Shown here piece after piece: positions 7,389-14,117 of a stretch of DNA of 47,634 nucleotides (position 1 is the first letter of the stretch; every line of letters starts with the position of its first letter). A program made the position numbers and the translations under genes. Where the stretch lies: NCBI GenBank assembly GCA_910579515.1, contig CAJTUV010000027.1, forward strand, positions 1 to 47,634, read 5' to 3'. Below the pieces are notes generated by a model. That model saw only the letters and a list, made by a program, of their open reading frames with translations. It did no database searches and had not been told where the DNA came from. This DNA comes from an uncultured Hungatella sp. (GTDB lineage Bacteria > Bacillota > Clostridia > Lachnospirales > Lachnospiraceae).

Positions 7389-7496
7389 TTATTGTGAGCA
7401 TATTGAAATAATTAGAGCTAAAAGATTTAAAATGCTTGTGACAATCAAAACGACTGTCTGAAAATGCTTTCTGCCACTAAAATAGTCTTCCCTCAT
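7389..7496 (-). CDS. Tiny membrane peptide (35 aa)
   Basis: ATG 7496 opens a frame with a charged head (MREDYFSGRKHF) and a membrane helix (QTVVLIVTSILNLLALIISI) ending in CSQ. The composition and the short polar C-terminus resemble small hydrophobic peptides common in Lachnospiraceae phages. No clear ribosome site is visible, so support is weaker than for its neighbours. Function unknown. Confidence 0.35.
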   Translation of the reverse strand: MREDYFSGRKHFQTVVLIVTSILNLLALIISICSQ

Positions 7497-7642
7497 CCAA
7501 TGGGTTATTAAAGATATTTTTCGTTTGATTTACTCCACCCCTCTTGTTTCTTTTCATTTGCTTTCTGTGATGTCTAAAACATATCCTTTTTCAAATTCTG
7601 ACATTTTTTGGCTAATTTTTCACCTTCCTGAATAATCTCTTG

Positions 7643-7671
7643 TTGCTGCTTTCCTCCATTTCCGTTATACT
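7643..7671 (+). promoter_or_regulatory. Promoter of gene 7718
   Basis: TTGCTG (7643-7648), 17-nt spacer, TATACT (7666-7671). The leader then has GGCGAGGGAGG before the ATG at 7718. Confidence 0.55.
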
Positions 7672-7717
7672 AAATATGGACACTATAGCGCTGAATACGG
7701 CGAGGGAGGTATTTTAT

Positions 7718-8425
7718 ATGAATAATACATGTTTTGTTATTATGCCAATCGGAACACAAACAATCGGTGGGATTACCATTACAGAGGAAAAATTGCGTGA
7801 AAAATATGATTATATTATTAAAAACGCAATTAAAAAGGCGCTCCCATCACTTGAGGTAATACGTGCTGATGAAGAGCTGAATCCCAGCTCTATAAGTAAT
7901 GATATTTTCACTAAACTAATGCACTCTCAATTTGTCATCGCAGACATTACATATCCTAATCCTAATGTTTTTTATGAATTAGGCATCCGCCATGCTATTC
8001 GACCTGGTACAATATTAATTCGTGAAAAAGTTGACTTTTCAATTCCTTTTGATATTTCACATTTACGCCATATTGAATATACTCAAGAACCATCTGGCAT
8101 GGATAGGTTAGCTGAGCAACTTAAACGCAGATTTGAGTTTTATGCCAATAACCCAGAAAAGCCGGATAATCAGTTTTTAGAACTCTGCTCTTTTACAAAT
8201 TACATGCCAACTGTTTATGGAAAGCCTAACACAAGCAAACAGGAAATGGTTGCTAACCTTTTTGGCCTCTTTCTCAGTAATCCCAAAATGTTACAAGCAA
8301 TAACAGATAAATCTTTATCAAAAGACGAACAACAGCAAGCATTCATTCAAGAATTAGTACAAGATCCTAATTATGCCAAACAGTTTATTCAAGCATTACT
8401 CCAAACTGGAATTATCCAAATCTAA
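7718..8425 (+). CDS. Nucleoside 2-deoxyribosyltransferase/TIR-like (DrHyd-type) protein, candidate defence effector
   Basis: 235 residues from ATG 7718 after GAGGGAGG. The N-terminal 130 residues carry the hallmarks of the deoxyribohydrolase/nucleoside deoxyribosyltransferase-like fold: CFVIMPIG at residues 4-11, YDYIIKNAIKKAL, VIRADE, then VIADITYPNPNVFYELGIRHA. The Glu of YELG is the likely catalytic residue by family analogy. Such domains, related to TIR, hydrolyse nucleotides or NAD in several bacterial conflict systems. The C-terminal 90 residues are helical and unfamiliar. It has its own promoter and faces against the early operon, as expected of a prophage-expressed cargo (moron) gene. 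Anti-phage function is an inference; a nucleotide-salvage role is possible. Confidence 0.7.
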   Translation: MNNTCFVIMPIGTQTIGGITITEEKLREKYDYIIKNAIKKALPSLEVIRADEELNPSSISNDIFTKLMHSQFVIADITYPNPNVFYELGIRHAIRPGTILIREKVDFSIPFDISHLRHIEYTQEPSGMDRLAEQLKRRFEFYANNPEKPDNQFLELCSFTNYMPTVYGKPNTSKQEMVANLFGLFLSNPKMLQAITDKSLSKDEQQQAFIQELVQDPNYAKQFIQALLQTGIIQI

Positions 8426-8587
8426 TTCCTTCATCAAACGTTCAAATATAGTTCTCAAAAATGTGCAAACAACACTTGTTTGATTTTTTGGAGAAACATT
8501 CTCTAAAGTGATTACAACAGAAAATGTTTCTCCACTTTCTTCAAAATGCAATGATTTTTCTATAGTTTTACATGTCTTTTCAGTAAT
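8396..8587 (-). CDS. Small phage protein, apparent ATT start (63 aa)
   Basis: A frame running from just after the Cro-like gene to 8396 reads like real protein (SLHFEESGETFSVVITLENV, then a helical ISQT-like end with FLRTIFERLMKELDLDNSS). No ATG, GTG or TTG exists between the upstream in-frame stop and codon 12. ATT at 8587 sits exactly where a start is expected after GGGGGCGAGGAAA, a leader of the same shape as the GGAGGTGAGG leaders of neighbouring genes. ATT initiation is known but rare (infC). Overlaps the end of the DrHyd-like gene by 30 bp, convergently. Confidence 0.45.
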   Translation of the reverse strand: MTEKTCKTIEKSLHFEESGETFSVVITLENVSPKNQTSVVCTFLRTIFERLMKELDLDNSSLE

Positions 8588-8604
8588 TTTCCTCGCCCCC
8601 TTTC

Positions 8605-8619
8605 GTTGCTCTATGCAAC
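8605..8619. promoter_or_regulatory. Fourth copy of repressor-type operator
   Basis: GTTGCTCTATGCAAC has perfect 5-bp arms (GTTGC/GCAAC) and differs from the switch operator TTGCACTATGCAA at one central base in that stretch. It overlaps the stop codon of the Cro-like gene, just upstream of the small gene starting at 8587. Confidence 0.5.
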
Positions 8620-8826
8620 TGTGTTAGAAAAAAAATATACCCCAAACTCTCCTGGTTGGATTTTTAACATTTTTGCCAAAGCTTCTGCCTCATCCAAATC
8701 CATTGGTCGTACATTATTTATCTTCTGACTAACAGTAGGTGGTGCAATGTTTAAAGTTATAGCTACATCTTTTTGAGTTATTCCTAATTCTACCATTCTG
8801 CCTTTAATCTTATTGCTATTAATCAT
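8611..8826 (-). CDS. Cro-like XRE family repressor
   Basis: 71 residues, ATG 8826 after AAAGGAGGAC. A Cro/CI helix-turn-helix occupies residues about 10-60: MVELGITQKDVAITLNIAPPTVSQKINNVRPM. No second domain. It is divergent from the CI-like gene across a 143-bp region with two good promoters and three operator copies, the standard lysis/lysogeny switch layout. It is the first gene of the leftward (lytic) direction, so a Cro role is likely. Confidence 0.85.
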   Translation of the reverse strand: MINSNKIKGRMVELGITQKDVAITLNIAPPTVSQKINNVRPMDLDEAEALAKMLKIQPGEFGVYFFSNTVA

Positions 8827-8847
8827 TTTTGTCCTCCTTTCTTAAAT

Positions 8848-8876
8848 ATTGTAGCACTGTGCAACATTATTGTCAA
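8848..8876 (-). promoter_or_regulatory. Leftward switch promoter (Cro-like gene)
   Basis: Consensus -35 TTGACA (8876-8871), 17-nt spacer, TACAAT -10 (8853-8848). One operator copy lies inside the spacer, so repressor binding should block polymerase. Confidence 0.85.
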
Positions 8877-8931
8877 TAGCTTAGTGCAACATTTTTTATA
8901 AAAATTTATTTTTTATATTGCACTATGCAAT
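8852..8931. promoter_or_regulatory. Operator cluster of the lysogeny switch (three copies)
   Basis: Three related sites: 8852-8865 (TAGCACTGTGCAAC), 8882-8890 (TAGTGCAAC, half-site) and 8917-8931, a palindrome ATTGCA-CTA-TGCAAT with perfect 6-bp arms. The shared core is TTGCAC. The sites overlap the -35/-10 elements of both divergent promoters. Confidence 0.75.
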
Positions 8932-8946
8932 CTTTTATGGTATTAT
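8918..8946 (+). promoter_or_regulatory. Rightward switch promoter (CI-like gene)
   Basis: TTGCAC (8918-8923), 17-nt spacer, TATTAT (8941-8946). The -35 lies inside the best operator palindrome (8917-8931), implying autoregulation. Confidence 0.8.
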
Positions 8947-8969
8947 AGAACCTAAGACGGAGGTGTAAT

Positions 8970-9449
8970 ATGAATAATATAGAAATAGGAAAAAGAATCA
9001 AACAATCACGTGAAGAAAAAAATATGAGCCTTCAAGATGTTGCAGATTTAACAGGTGTTGCTCGTTCAACTGTACAGCGTTATGAGGTAGGACGAATTGA
9101 TAAAATAAAGTTACCTGTTATAGAATCTATTGCCAGAGCTTTGGGAGTTCGTCCTGATTGGATTATTGGAAAGACAAATAAACGACTTCCAGATATAGAA
9201 TCTACTCCAGAAATCCTACTTTACTACAATAGCCTAAATAAAACTGGTAAACATGTCGCTACTGAACAAGTACGCCTTCTTACTTTAGACGCAAAATATA
9301 CCAAGTCAGATAATGTTATTCATATTGAAAAAGAACCTATACCTGAACACCTTATAGTCCAGGCCGCCCACAATGATTCTGTTATTGATGATGAAGAACT
9401 AGAAAAAATGCAAGAAGATTTAGAGCTGCTGAAAACCTACCGTAAATAA
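8970..9449 (+). CDS. CI-like XRE family phage repressor
   Basis: 159 residues, ATG 8970 after GGAGG. Helix-turn-helix at residues 7-62 (MSLQDVADLTGVARSTVQRYE...VRPDWIIGKTN). The C-terminal part (about 70-159) is acidic and helical and lacks the Ser-Lys pair of S24 peptidases. Repressors without an autoprotease are typically paired with an ImmA-type protease, which is the next gene 16 nt downstream. It should repress both switch promoters through the TTGCAC sites and maintain lysogeny. Confidence 0.85.
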   Translation: MNNIEIGKRIKQSREEKNMSLQDVADLTGVARSTVQRYEVGRIDKIKLPVIESIARALGVRPDWIIGKTNKRLPDIESTPEILLYYNSLNKTGKHVATEQVRLLTLDAKYTKSDNVIHIEKEPIPEHLIVQAAHNDSVIDDEELEKMQEDLELLKTYRK

Positions 9450-9465
9450 TGGAGTGTGATGAATT

Positions 9466-9933
9466 ATGGAAATATACGAGCAGTTACTGCAAGATTCAGA
9501 TAATGTGGGATTGAACATCATAGAAAACGTTCCATTCAAATCAAACGCGAAAGGTTTTATATATGGTAATTGTATCGCTCTTAGTGATCAGCTAGAAACG
9601 CATAATGAAAAAGCGTGTGTCCTTGCAGAAGAAATGGGTCATCATTATACTTGTGCAGGAAATATCATAGATTTATCAATGGAAAGAAATAGAAAGTTGG
9701 AACGTACTGGAAGACTTTGGGCTTATGATAAATTAATTGGGCTGTCTGGTATTGTTCGAGGGTATCATGCCAAATGCCGCAATCGCTATGAACTCGCAGA
9801 ATGTCTAAATGTAACCGAGAAATTTCTTCAGGAAGCTCTTGATTGTTACAAAGAAAAGTATGGCCTCATGGCTGAAATAGATGGATACACTATCATATTT
9901 GAACCATCACTAGCAGTAATTGAAAAGGTTTAA
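9466..9933 (+). CDS. immA: ImmA/IrrE family metallopeptidase
   Basis: 155 residues, ATG 9466 after GGAGTG. The zinc motif appears as LAEEMGHHYT (residues 59-68). The EExGHH form is the usual prophage variant of HExxH in this family, with further acidic ligands expected downstream (RNRYELAECL). In ICEBs1-type and phage systems ImmA cleaves the paired repressor after DNA damage or quorum signals. Placement directly after the CI-like gene fits that anti-repressor role. Confidence 0.85.
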   Translation: MEIYEQLLQDSDNVGLNIIENVPFKSNAKGFIYGNCIALSDQLETHNEKACVLAEEMGHHYTCAGNIIDLSMERNRKLERTGRLWAYDKLIGLSGIVRGYHAKCRNRYELAECLNVTEKFLQEALDCYKEKYGLMAEIDGYTIIFEPSLAVIEKV

Positions 9934-9954
9934 CTAATACTAAAGGAGTCTATT

Positions 9955-10706
9955 ATGGGATTATTTTCAAAAAAACAGCTTTGTAGTATTTGTAAAAAAA
10001 TGAAACCACCAAAATATTATCTGATGGCTGTATTTGTACAGATTGTATCTCTCAATGTGGTTATTTCATTTCAGCATGGGATTTAAAATCTATGTCCGTC
10101 TATTCAATACAACAGGCCATAACCGCTAATTCAGAAAATAAAGAAAGGTCTACTGTTTATAATAAAACAAAAAGCATTGAAAAGTATATTGAAGTTGATG
10201 AAGTCAATCATTTTTGGAAAGTTCCTGTGTATCAACCTTTTGTTATCTTTCGTTATTCTGATATAGTCAGTTTTGAACTAATAGAAAATGGTGAATCTAT
10301 TACAAAAGGAGGGTTGGGTAGCGCCATTATCGGAGGGGCTTTGTTTGGAAGTGTTGGTACAATCGTAGGTGGAACCATTGGGAAAAAGAAAACACAGCAA
10401 GAAGTTACAGAATATCGCATAAAAATAGTTACCAAATGTTTTCACTATCAAGAAATATACATAAACTTTCTTGCTACAGGAAAAGTCAAATCTGGTAGTT
10501 TATTATATAATTCATATGCAACTGCCGCACAAAAAATTTTGTCATTACTAAGCATAATTACAACTGAATGTACTGCTCTTCCAGAATCATCTACAAATTC
10601 AATTTCTGCTGCAGATGAAATTATGAAGTTTAAACAATTATTAGATGGAGGAATTATTACTCAAGAGGAGTTCAATGAAAAGAAAAAACAATTATTAAAT
10701 CTTTAA
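9955..10706 (+). pseudogene. DUF4428 zinc-ribbon + SHOCT protein, frameshifted in an A7 run
   Basis: From ATG 9955 (AAGGAG upstream) the frame reads MGLFSKKQLCSICKK and then stops at 10086. Adding one A to the run at 9994-10000 joins it to the open frame through 10706 and restores the second zinc knuckle (GCICTDC) and a conserved AWDLKSMSV junction. The joined protein would have a DUF4428 zinc ribbon (1-50), a central region with a glycine-zipper stretch (SAIIGGALFGSVGTIVGGTI, about residues 120-140 of the joined product) and a C-terminal SHOCT domain (EIMKFKQLLDGGIITQEEF). The frame 10092..10706 alone could give a 204-residue protein from ATG 10092, but no good ribosome site precedes it. Function of the family is unknown. 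Confidence 0.7.
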
Positions 10707-10749
10707 AACTGTGAAATATATGTTAAATTTTCTATTTATTAGTAAATGT

Positions 10750-10785
10750 AAAAACCGTCCCTGCGCCAACAGGAACGGCTCTTAC
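10750..10785 (+). terminator. Terminator-like hairpin R1
   Basis: CCGTCCCTG (10755-10763) pairs with CAGGAACGG (10770-10778), one mismatch, followed by CTCTTA. It is a diverged copy of the hairpin at 12790-12816, sharing AAAAACCG and GAACGGCTCTTAC. Confidence 0.55.
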
Positions 10786-10805
10786 CCTTGAATTATTAAT
10801 GTGCT

Positions 10806-11027
10806 ATGCTCTATAGTATCACACAAGCAAAAGAAGCTGCCGACACCATAACCGAACACTTAAATGTCGGAGACATAGGCATTTTTCAAAAAGCTAACAA
10901 TATTTACATTAAAAAGGTGGGGGAAACTGGACTTATTTCTTTAAACCCTAAATATCCTGGACTTACGGCTGATGGAGATAGGATTTTAGTATTAGGAAAA
11001 GTATTGGGGAAGGCAGAAAATAATTAA
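10806..11027 (+). CDS. Stand-alone C-terminal S24/LexA peptidase-like fragment
   Basis: 73 residues. VGDIGIFQKANNIYIKKVGETG then LISLNPKYP and ILVLGKVLG follow the strand order of the C-terminal half of LexA/CI S24 domains. This includes the lysine of YIKK that corresponds to the catalytic Lys. The serine half and the DNA-binding domain are absent, and an in-frame stop closes the frame just upstream. It may be a remnant of an S24 repressor or a small functional dominant protein. No ribosome site is evident at ATG 10806, and a TTGAAT/TATAGT promoter-like pair overlaps the proposed start, so the true start is doubtful. Confidence 0.5.
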   Translation: MLYSITQAKEAADTITEHLNVGDIGIFQKANNIYIKKVGETGLISLNPKYPGLTADGDRILVLGKVLGKAENN

Positions 11028-11050
11028 AGGAATTTCAGGAGGATAAGAAA

Positions 11051-11362
11051 ATGTTAGAAAAGAAAGACCTGGAAATGATAGCTGAAATCGTAAAGGAAAC
11101 AAACAAGCCTATATATGAAAGGCTGGATAAGATGGACTCCAGACTGGATAAAGTAGAAGCAAAGGTGACTGAAGTTCAAATGACTCTGGAAAATGAGACT
11201 AACAAAGAAATCCGCATTATTGCTGAAGGCCATCTTGACTTATCCCGTAAACTAGATGATTCCCTGAAAGTGGAAAATGAAAAGGAAATGCTCCTGCTTC
11301 GAGTAAACCGTTTGGAAAATGAGATTCGACGGATTAAGCAACGGATTGAAGAGATCGCATAG
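11051..11362 (+). CDS. Coiled-coil protein of unknown function
   Basis: 103 residues, ATG 11051 after AGGAGGATAAGAAA. Nearly entirely heptad-patterned (IYERLDKMDSRLDKVEAKV..., ending RRIKQRIEEIA), predicting a long coiled coil with no other domain. Such proteins are common in the lysogeny region of Clostridia prophages near the integrase; function is unknown. It is preceded closely by the S24-like fragment and followed by a strong promoter, so it ends its transcript nearby. Confidence 0.7.
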   Translation: MLEKKDLEMIAEIVKETNKPIYERLDKMDSRLDKVEAKVTEVQMTLENETNKEIRIIAEGHLDLSRKLDDSLKVENEKEMLLLRVNRLENEIRRIKQRIEEIA

Positions 11363-11393
11363 AGAATTGGCAATTAAATATTCTGGGGGTATA

Positions 11394-11422
11394 TTGCAAA
11401 TTGGATTTGCATATGCTATAAT
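11394..11422 (+). promoter_or_regulatory. Strong promoter upstream of putative small RNA
   Basis: TTGCAA (11394-11399), 17-nt spacer, consensus TATAAT (11417-11422) with an extended TGC before it. No ribosome site plus start codon follows within 50 nt. Confidence 0.75.
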
Positions 11423-11428
11423 GCCAAT

Positions 11429-11513
11429 AGGCAAATAAAGATAATAGTGTTCAAACAACACAAAAGGAACAAACCCCCGAATGTATGTCAGTACAAACGG
11501 GGGTTCTTCTTTT
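11429..11513 (+). ncRNA. Putative small RNA ending in a rho-independent terminator
   Basis: Transcription from the TATAAT promoter would start near 11429. It would meet a perfect 8-bp hairpin, AACCCCCG (11472-11479) with CGGGGGTT (11498-11505), followed by CTTCTTTT: a transcript of about 85 nt with no credible reading frame. It could be a regulatory RNA, or a leader with an attenuator for the region downstream. No known RNA family recognised. Confidence 0.45.
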
Positions 11514-11736
11514 ACGGAGAAGTCAACCGTTGGGCCTGGTTACCGGTTATTCATCTCCATCAAGCCACTTGCACAGGTACTACGCTGTCCAATACGGAGA
11601 GAGCGAAAGATTGAAGTATATCCATAGGGTCACCCCTTCCTGTTTCCACTATCGGGGCGGTAACAGGAAGAATATAGCACAAAGAAATCATTTCGACAAT
11701 ATTTTATGCTTTTACATAAAGTAAAACATCAAACGT
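11514..11736 (+). other. Structured non-coding stretch between small RNA and rhuM
   Basis: No credible gene. Visible structure: GGAGA (11516-11520) with TCTCC (11554-11558) enclosing AACCG/CGGTT (11525-11529 with 11544-11548), and a perfect 9-bp stem CTTCCTGTT/AACAGGAAG (11636-11644 with 11662-11670). An open frame from 11485 crosses the stretch but starts inside the terminator stem and has no ribosome site. Confidence 0.4.
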
Positions 11737-11754
11737 AAAAACCGCCCAGTGTTA
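11737..11754 (+). repeat. Direct repeat, left of rhuM
   Basis: AAAAACCGCCCAGTGTTA, identical over 18 bp to 12785-12802. The two copies flank the rhuM gene. Confidence 0.8.
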
Positions 11755-11778
11755 TCACCCCCCAGAAGAAAGGACATT

Positions 11779-12780
11779 ATGAACAACGATTTTCAATTTC
11801 TAATTTACCGTTCTGCCTTAGAGAATGTCACAGTAAATGCCATTATTCGGGATGAGACTATATGGTTGACACAAAAATCTATGGCTGAACTGTTTGAGGT
11901 AGAAGTTCCCGCTATTTCAAAACATCTCGCCAATATTTTTGCAGAAGGAGAGCTCATCTATGAAGCAACTATTTCCAAAATGGAAATAGTTCAACAAGAA
12001 GGAAGCCGAAGCGTAAAAAGACAAACTACGTTTTATAATCTTGATGCTATAATCTCCGTTGGATATAGGATAAATTCTAAAAGAGCTACCAATTTTCGCA
12101 TATGGGCAACAAGTATTTTAAAAGAGTATATGGTCAAAGGATTTGCTCTTGATGATGAACGTTTAAAACAGGCAAAAACAGCCTTTGGAAAAGATTATTT
12201 CAGGGAATTATTAGAGCGGGTCCGTTCCATCCGTGCAAGCGAACGACGGATATGGCAACAAATAACTGATATTTTCGCAGAATGCAGTATAGATTATGAT
12301 AAAAATTCCCAAGTAACACGTGACTTTTATTCTATGGTTCAAAACAAATTTCATTATGCTATAACAGGACAAACAGCAGCGGAAATTATTTATACAAAAG
12401 CTGACCGCAGCAAAGAACATATGGGACTTACAACATGGAAAAACGCTCCTGATGGCCGCATTTTAAAATCGGATGTCAGCATTGCTAAAAATTATTTGGA
12501 TGATGCTCAAATAAAGCGACTAGAAAGAACAGTAACCGGATACTTTGACTACATCGAAGATTTGATCGAACGTGAAAACACCTTCACTATGGAAGAATTT
12601 GCCGCCAGCATTAATGAATTTTTAGCTTTTCGCAAATATGATATTTTAAAAAACAAAGGAGGAATTTCAAAAAGGGAGGCCGTTGAAAAGGCAGAAACCG
12701 AATACAGCGAATTTAATAAAACTCAAAAAATAACTTCAGATTTTGACCAGGAAATTAAACGTTTCATAGAAAAGCATTAA
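11779..12780 (+). CDS. rhuM: RhuM family protein
   Basis: 333 residues from ATG 11779 after AAAGGAC. The RhuM hallmark runs from about residue 8: LIYRSALENVTVNAIIRDETIWLTQKSMAELFEV..., then ISKHLANIF, then FYNLDAIISVGYRINSKRAT and FRIWATSILKEYMVKGF. The C-terminal half has a Fic/DOC-like region (ITGQTAAEIIYTKADRSKEHMGLTTWK). RhuM was first described as a Salmonella pathogenicity-island protein; its biochemical activity is not known and it is frequent on mobile elements. It appears as a self-contained cassette between two 18-bp direct repeats, the right one belonging to a terminator hairpin. Confidence 0.9.
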   Translation: MNNDFQFLIYRSALENVTVNAIIRDETIWLTQKSMAELFEVEVPAISKHLANIFAEGELIYEATISKMEIVQQEGSRSVKRQTTFYNLDAIISVGYRINSKRATNFRIWATSILKEYMVKGFALDDERLKQAKTAFGKDYFRELLERVRSIRASERRIWQQITDIFAECSIDYDKNSQVTRDFYSMVQNKFHYAITGQTAAEIIYTKADRSKEHMGLTTWKNAPDGRILKSDVSIAKNYLDDAQIKRLERTVTGYFDYIEDLIERENTFTMEEFAASINEFLAFRKYDILKNKGGISKREAVEKAETEYSEFNKTQKITSDFDQEIKRFIEKH

Positions 12781-12784
12781 ATTG

Positions 12785-12802
12785 AAAAACCGCCCAGTGT
12801 TA
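12785..12802 (+). repeat. Direct repeat, right of rhuM
   Basis: Second copy of AAAAACCGCCCAGTGTTA, 1,048 bp from the first, here forming the 5' arm of a terminator-like hairpin. Confidence 0.8.
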
Positions 12803-12822
12803 CCAGCACTGAACGGCTCTTA
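12790..12822 (+). terminator. Terminator-like hairpin after rhuM
   Basis: CCGcCCAGTG (12790-12799) pairs with CACTGaACGG (12807-12816), followed by CTCTTAC. Modest U-tract. Confidence 0.5.
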
Positions 12823-12853
12823 CATAGATTGTACCCTGGACAGTATGCCAGAG

Positions 12854-12926
12854 AATGATACAAACTTATTCCAAAGATATTGTATCATTTCCCACACCAA
12901 CTGTCAAAGGTATGGTGTATTTTTTA
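12854..12926 (+). other. Hairpins in the integrase leader
   Basis: Two inverted repeats lie in the 180-nt leader: GATACAA/TTGTATC (around 12857-12885) and ACACCA (12894-12899) with TGGTGT (12913-12918) followed by ATTTTTT. The second looks like a weak terminator ahead of the integrase, which may limit its expression. Confidence 0.4.
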
Positions 12927-12959
12927 TACTCAAATTTCAGGAAAAAGGAGAATGATATC

Positions 12960-13988
12960 ATGGCAAAGAAGAAAAAGAACCAGCTCCCATCAGGAAACAT
13001 CCGTGTCCAAGTATACGATTATACGGACGTGGACGGCAAAAAGCACTATAAATCCTTTACTGCCCCAACAAAGCAGGAAGCCAAATTTCTGGCCGCACAG
13101 TGGAAGGCAGGCAAGGCCAGTAAGAAACCCAACCGTATCACTGTATATGAGGCTGTAAGCCGCTACATAGAAGCCAAAGAAGGCGTCCTGTCCCCCAGTA
13201 CCTTAAGAGGATATCTGGCTATGCAAAAGAACTGTATGAAAGATATCGGACGGATATGGTTGGATGAATTAACTAATACTGATGTACAGATATGGGTTAG
13301 CGATATGTCAAGCAAACATTCTTCTAAATATGTTCGTAATCTCTACGGACTGCTCTCATCCTCTCTTGAAATGTTTAATCCAGATCTAGTACTTAAGATT
13401 ACATTACCTGAGAAAAAGCGCCCAGATCTTTACTGCCCCTGTGATGAAGATATTATAAAGCTTCTAAAACAAGTAGAAGGGACTGATTTGGAAATTGCTG
13501 TCCTGCTGGCGGCATTTGGCCCTATGAGGCGCGGCGAGATCTGCGCTCTGGAAGCCTCAGACCTTAAAGGGAACAAAGTGTCAGTAACAAAAAGCATGGT
13601 TATAGGTCCCGATCACCAATGGCATATAAAACAACCTAAAACATACGGTTCCTACCGTGATATCGAATATCCGAAATTTGTGATTGAAAAACTAAAGGGA
13701 CGCACCGGCCGAATTATTGAACTTAATCCAAATGACGTAAGCAATAAATTTAAAAGGGCCATTATAAATGCACAATTACCACATTTCCGTTTTCATGACT
13801 TAAGACACTATGCTGCCTCTATCATGCACGCGATTGGCGTTCCAGACCAATATATCTTACAAAGAGGCGGATGGTCTAGTGACAACGTAATGAAATCTGT
13901 CTACAGAAATGCCATTGATATTGAGACAGTGCGGCAAACCAAGAAAATCAATGAACACTTTCAGAAAATAAGCTCTGAAAGCGTGTGA
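12960..13988 (+). CDS. int: Tyrosine site-specific integrase
   Basis: 342 residues; start at ATG 12960 after AAAAAGGAG rather than further upstream, because the upstream frame passes through the leader hairpins. The N-terminal arm-type domain is lysine-rich (MAKKKKNQ...). A core-binding domain of the SAM-like type follows (about 65-160: VYEAVSRYIEAKEGVLSPSTL). The catalytic domain has Arg in GPMRRGEICAL, Lys in KTYGSYRD, HxxR in FHDLRHYAA, a His/Trp position in QRGGWSSD and nucleophile Tyr in SVYRNAI. It inserts and excises the element, probably at the tRNA-Ser 3' end 130 bp downstream. Confidence 0.95.
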   Translation: MAKKKKNQLPSGNIRVQVYDYTDVDGKKHYKSFTAPTKQEAKFLAAQWKAGKASKKPNRITVYEAVSRYIEAKEGVLSPSTLRGYLAMQKNCMKDIGRIWLDELTNTDVQIWVSDMSSKHSSKYVRNLYGLLSSSLEMFNPDLVLKITLPEKKRPDLYCPCDEDIIKLLKQVEGTDLEIAVLLAAFGPMRRGEICALEASDLKGNKVSVTKSMVIGPDHQWHIKQPKTYGSYRDIEYPKFVIEKLKGRTGRIIELNPNDVSNKFKRAIINAQLPHFRFHDLRHYAASIMHAIGVPDQYILQRGGWSSDNVMKSVYRNAIDIETVRQTKKINEHFQKISSESV

Positions 13989-14117
13989 TATTTCGTGTGA
14001 TACCTAATACCTTTTATAAGTACTGCAATACTTATGTTGGTTCTAAATATACTGTTTTAAATTCCCTGAAAGCATTGATTTTTCAACATCCCGCTATTTT
14101 CAAGGAATTTCTTCTAA

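Noticed and set aside
7497..7642. Short leftward frames upstream of the DrHyd-like gene
   Set aside because: Frames of 15-30 codons exist but lack a start codon with a ribosome site; I see no supported gene there.
9991..10006. Programmed -1 ribosomal frameshift in the A7 run
   Set aside because: In the actual codon phase the P-site codon would slip onto TAA, a poor match; an indel or sequencing error is simpler.
11485..11724. 79-codon frame between the small RNA and rhuM
   Set aside because: Starts inside the terminator stem, has no ribosome site, low-complexity composition (many Ser/Arg/Tyr) and crosses strong RNA stems.
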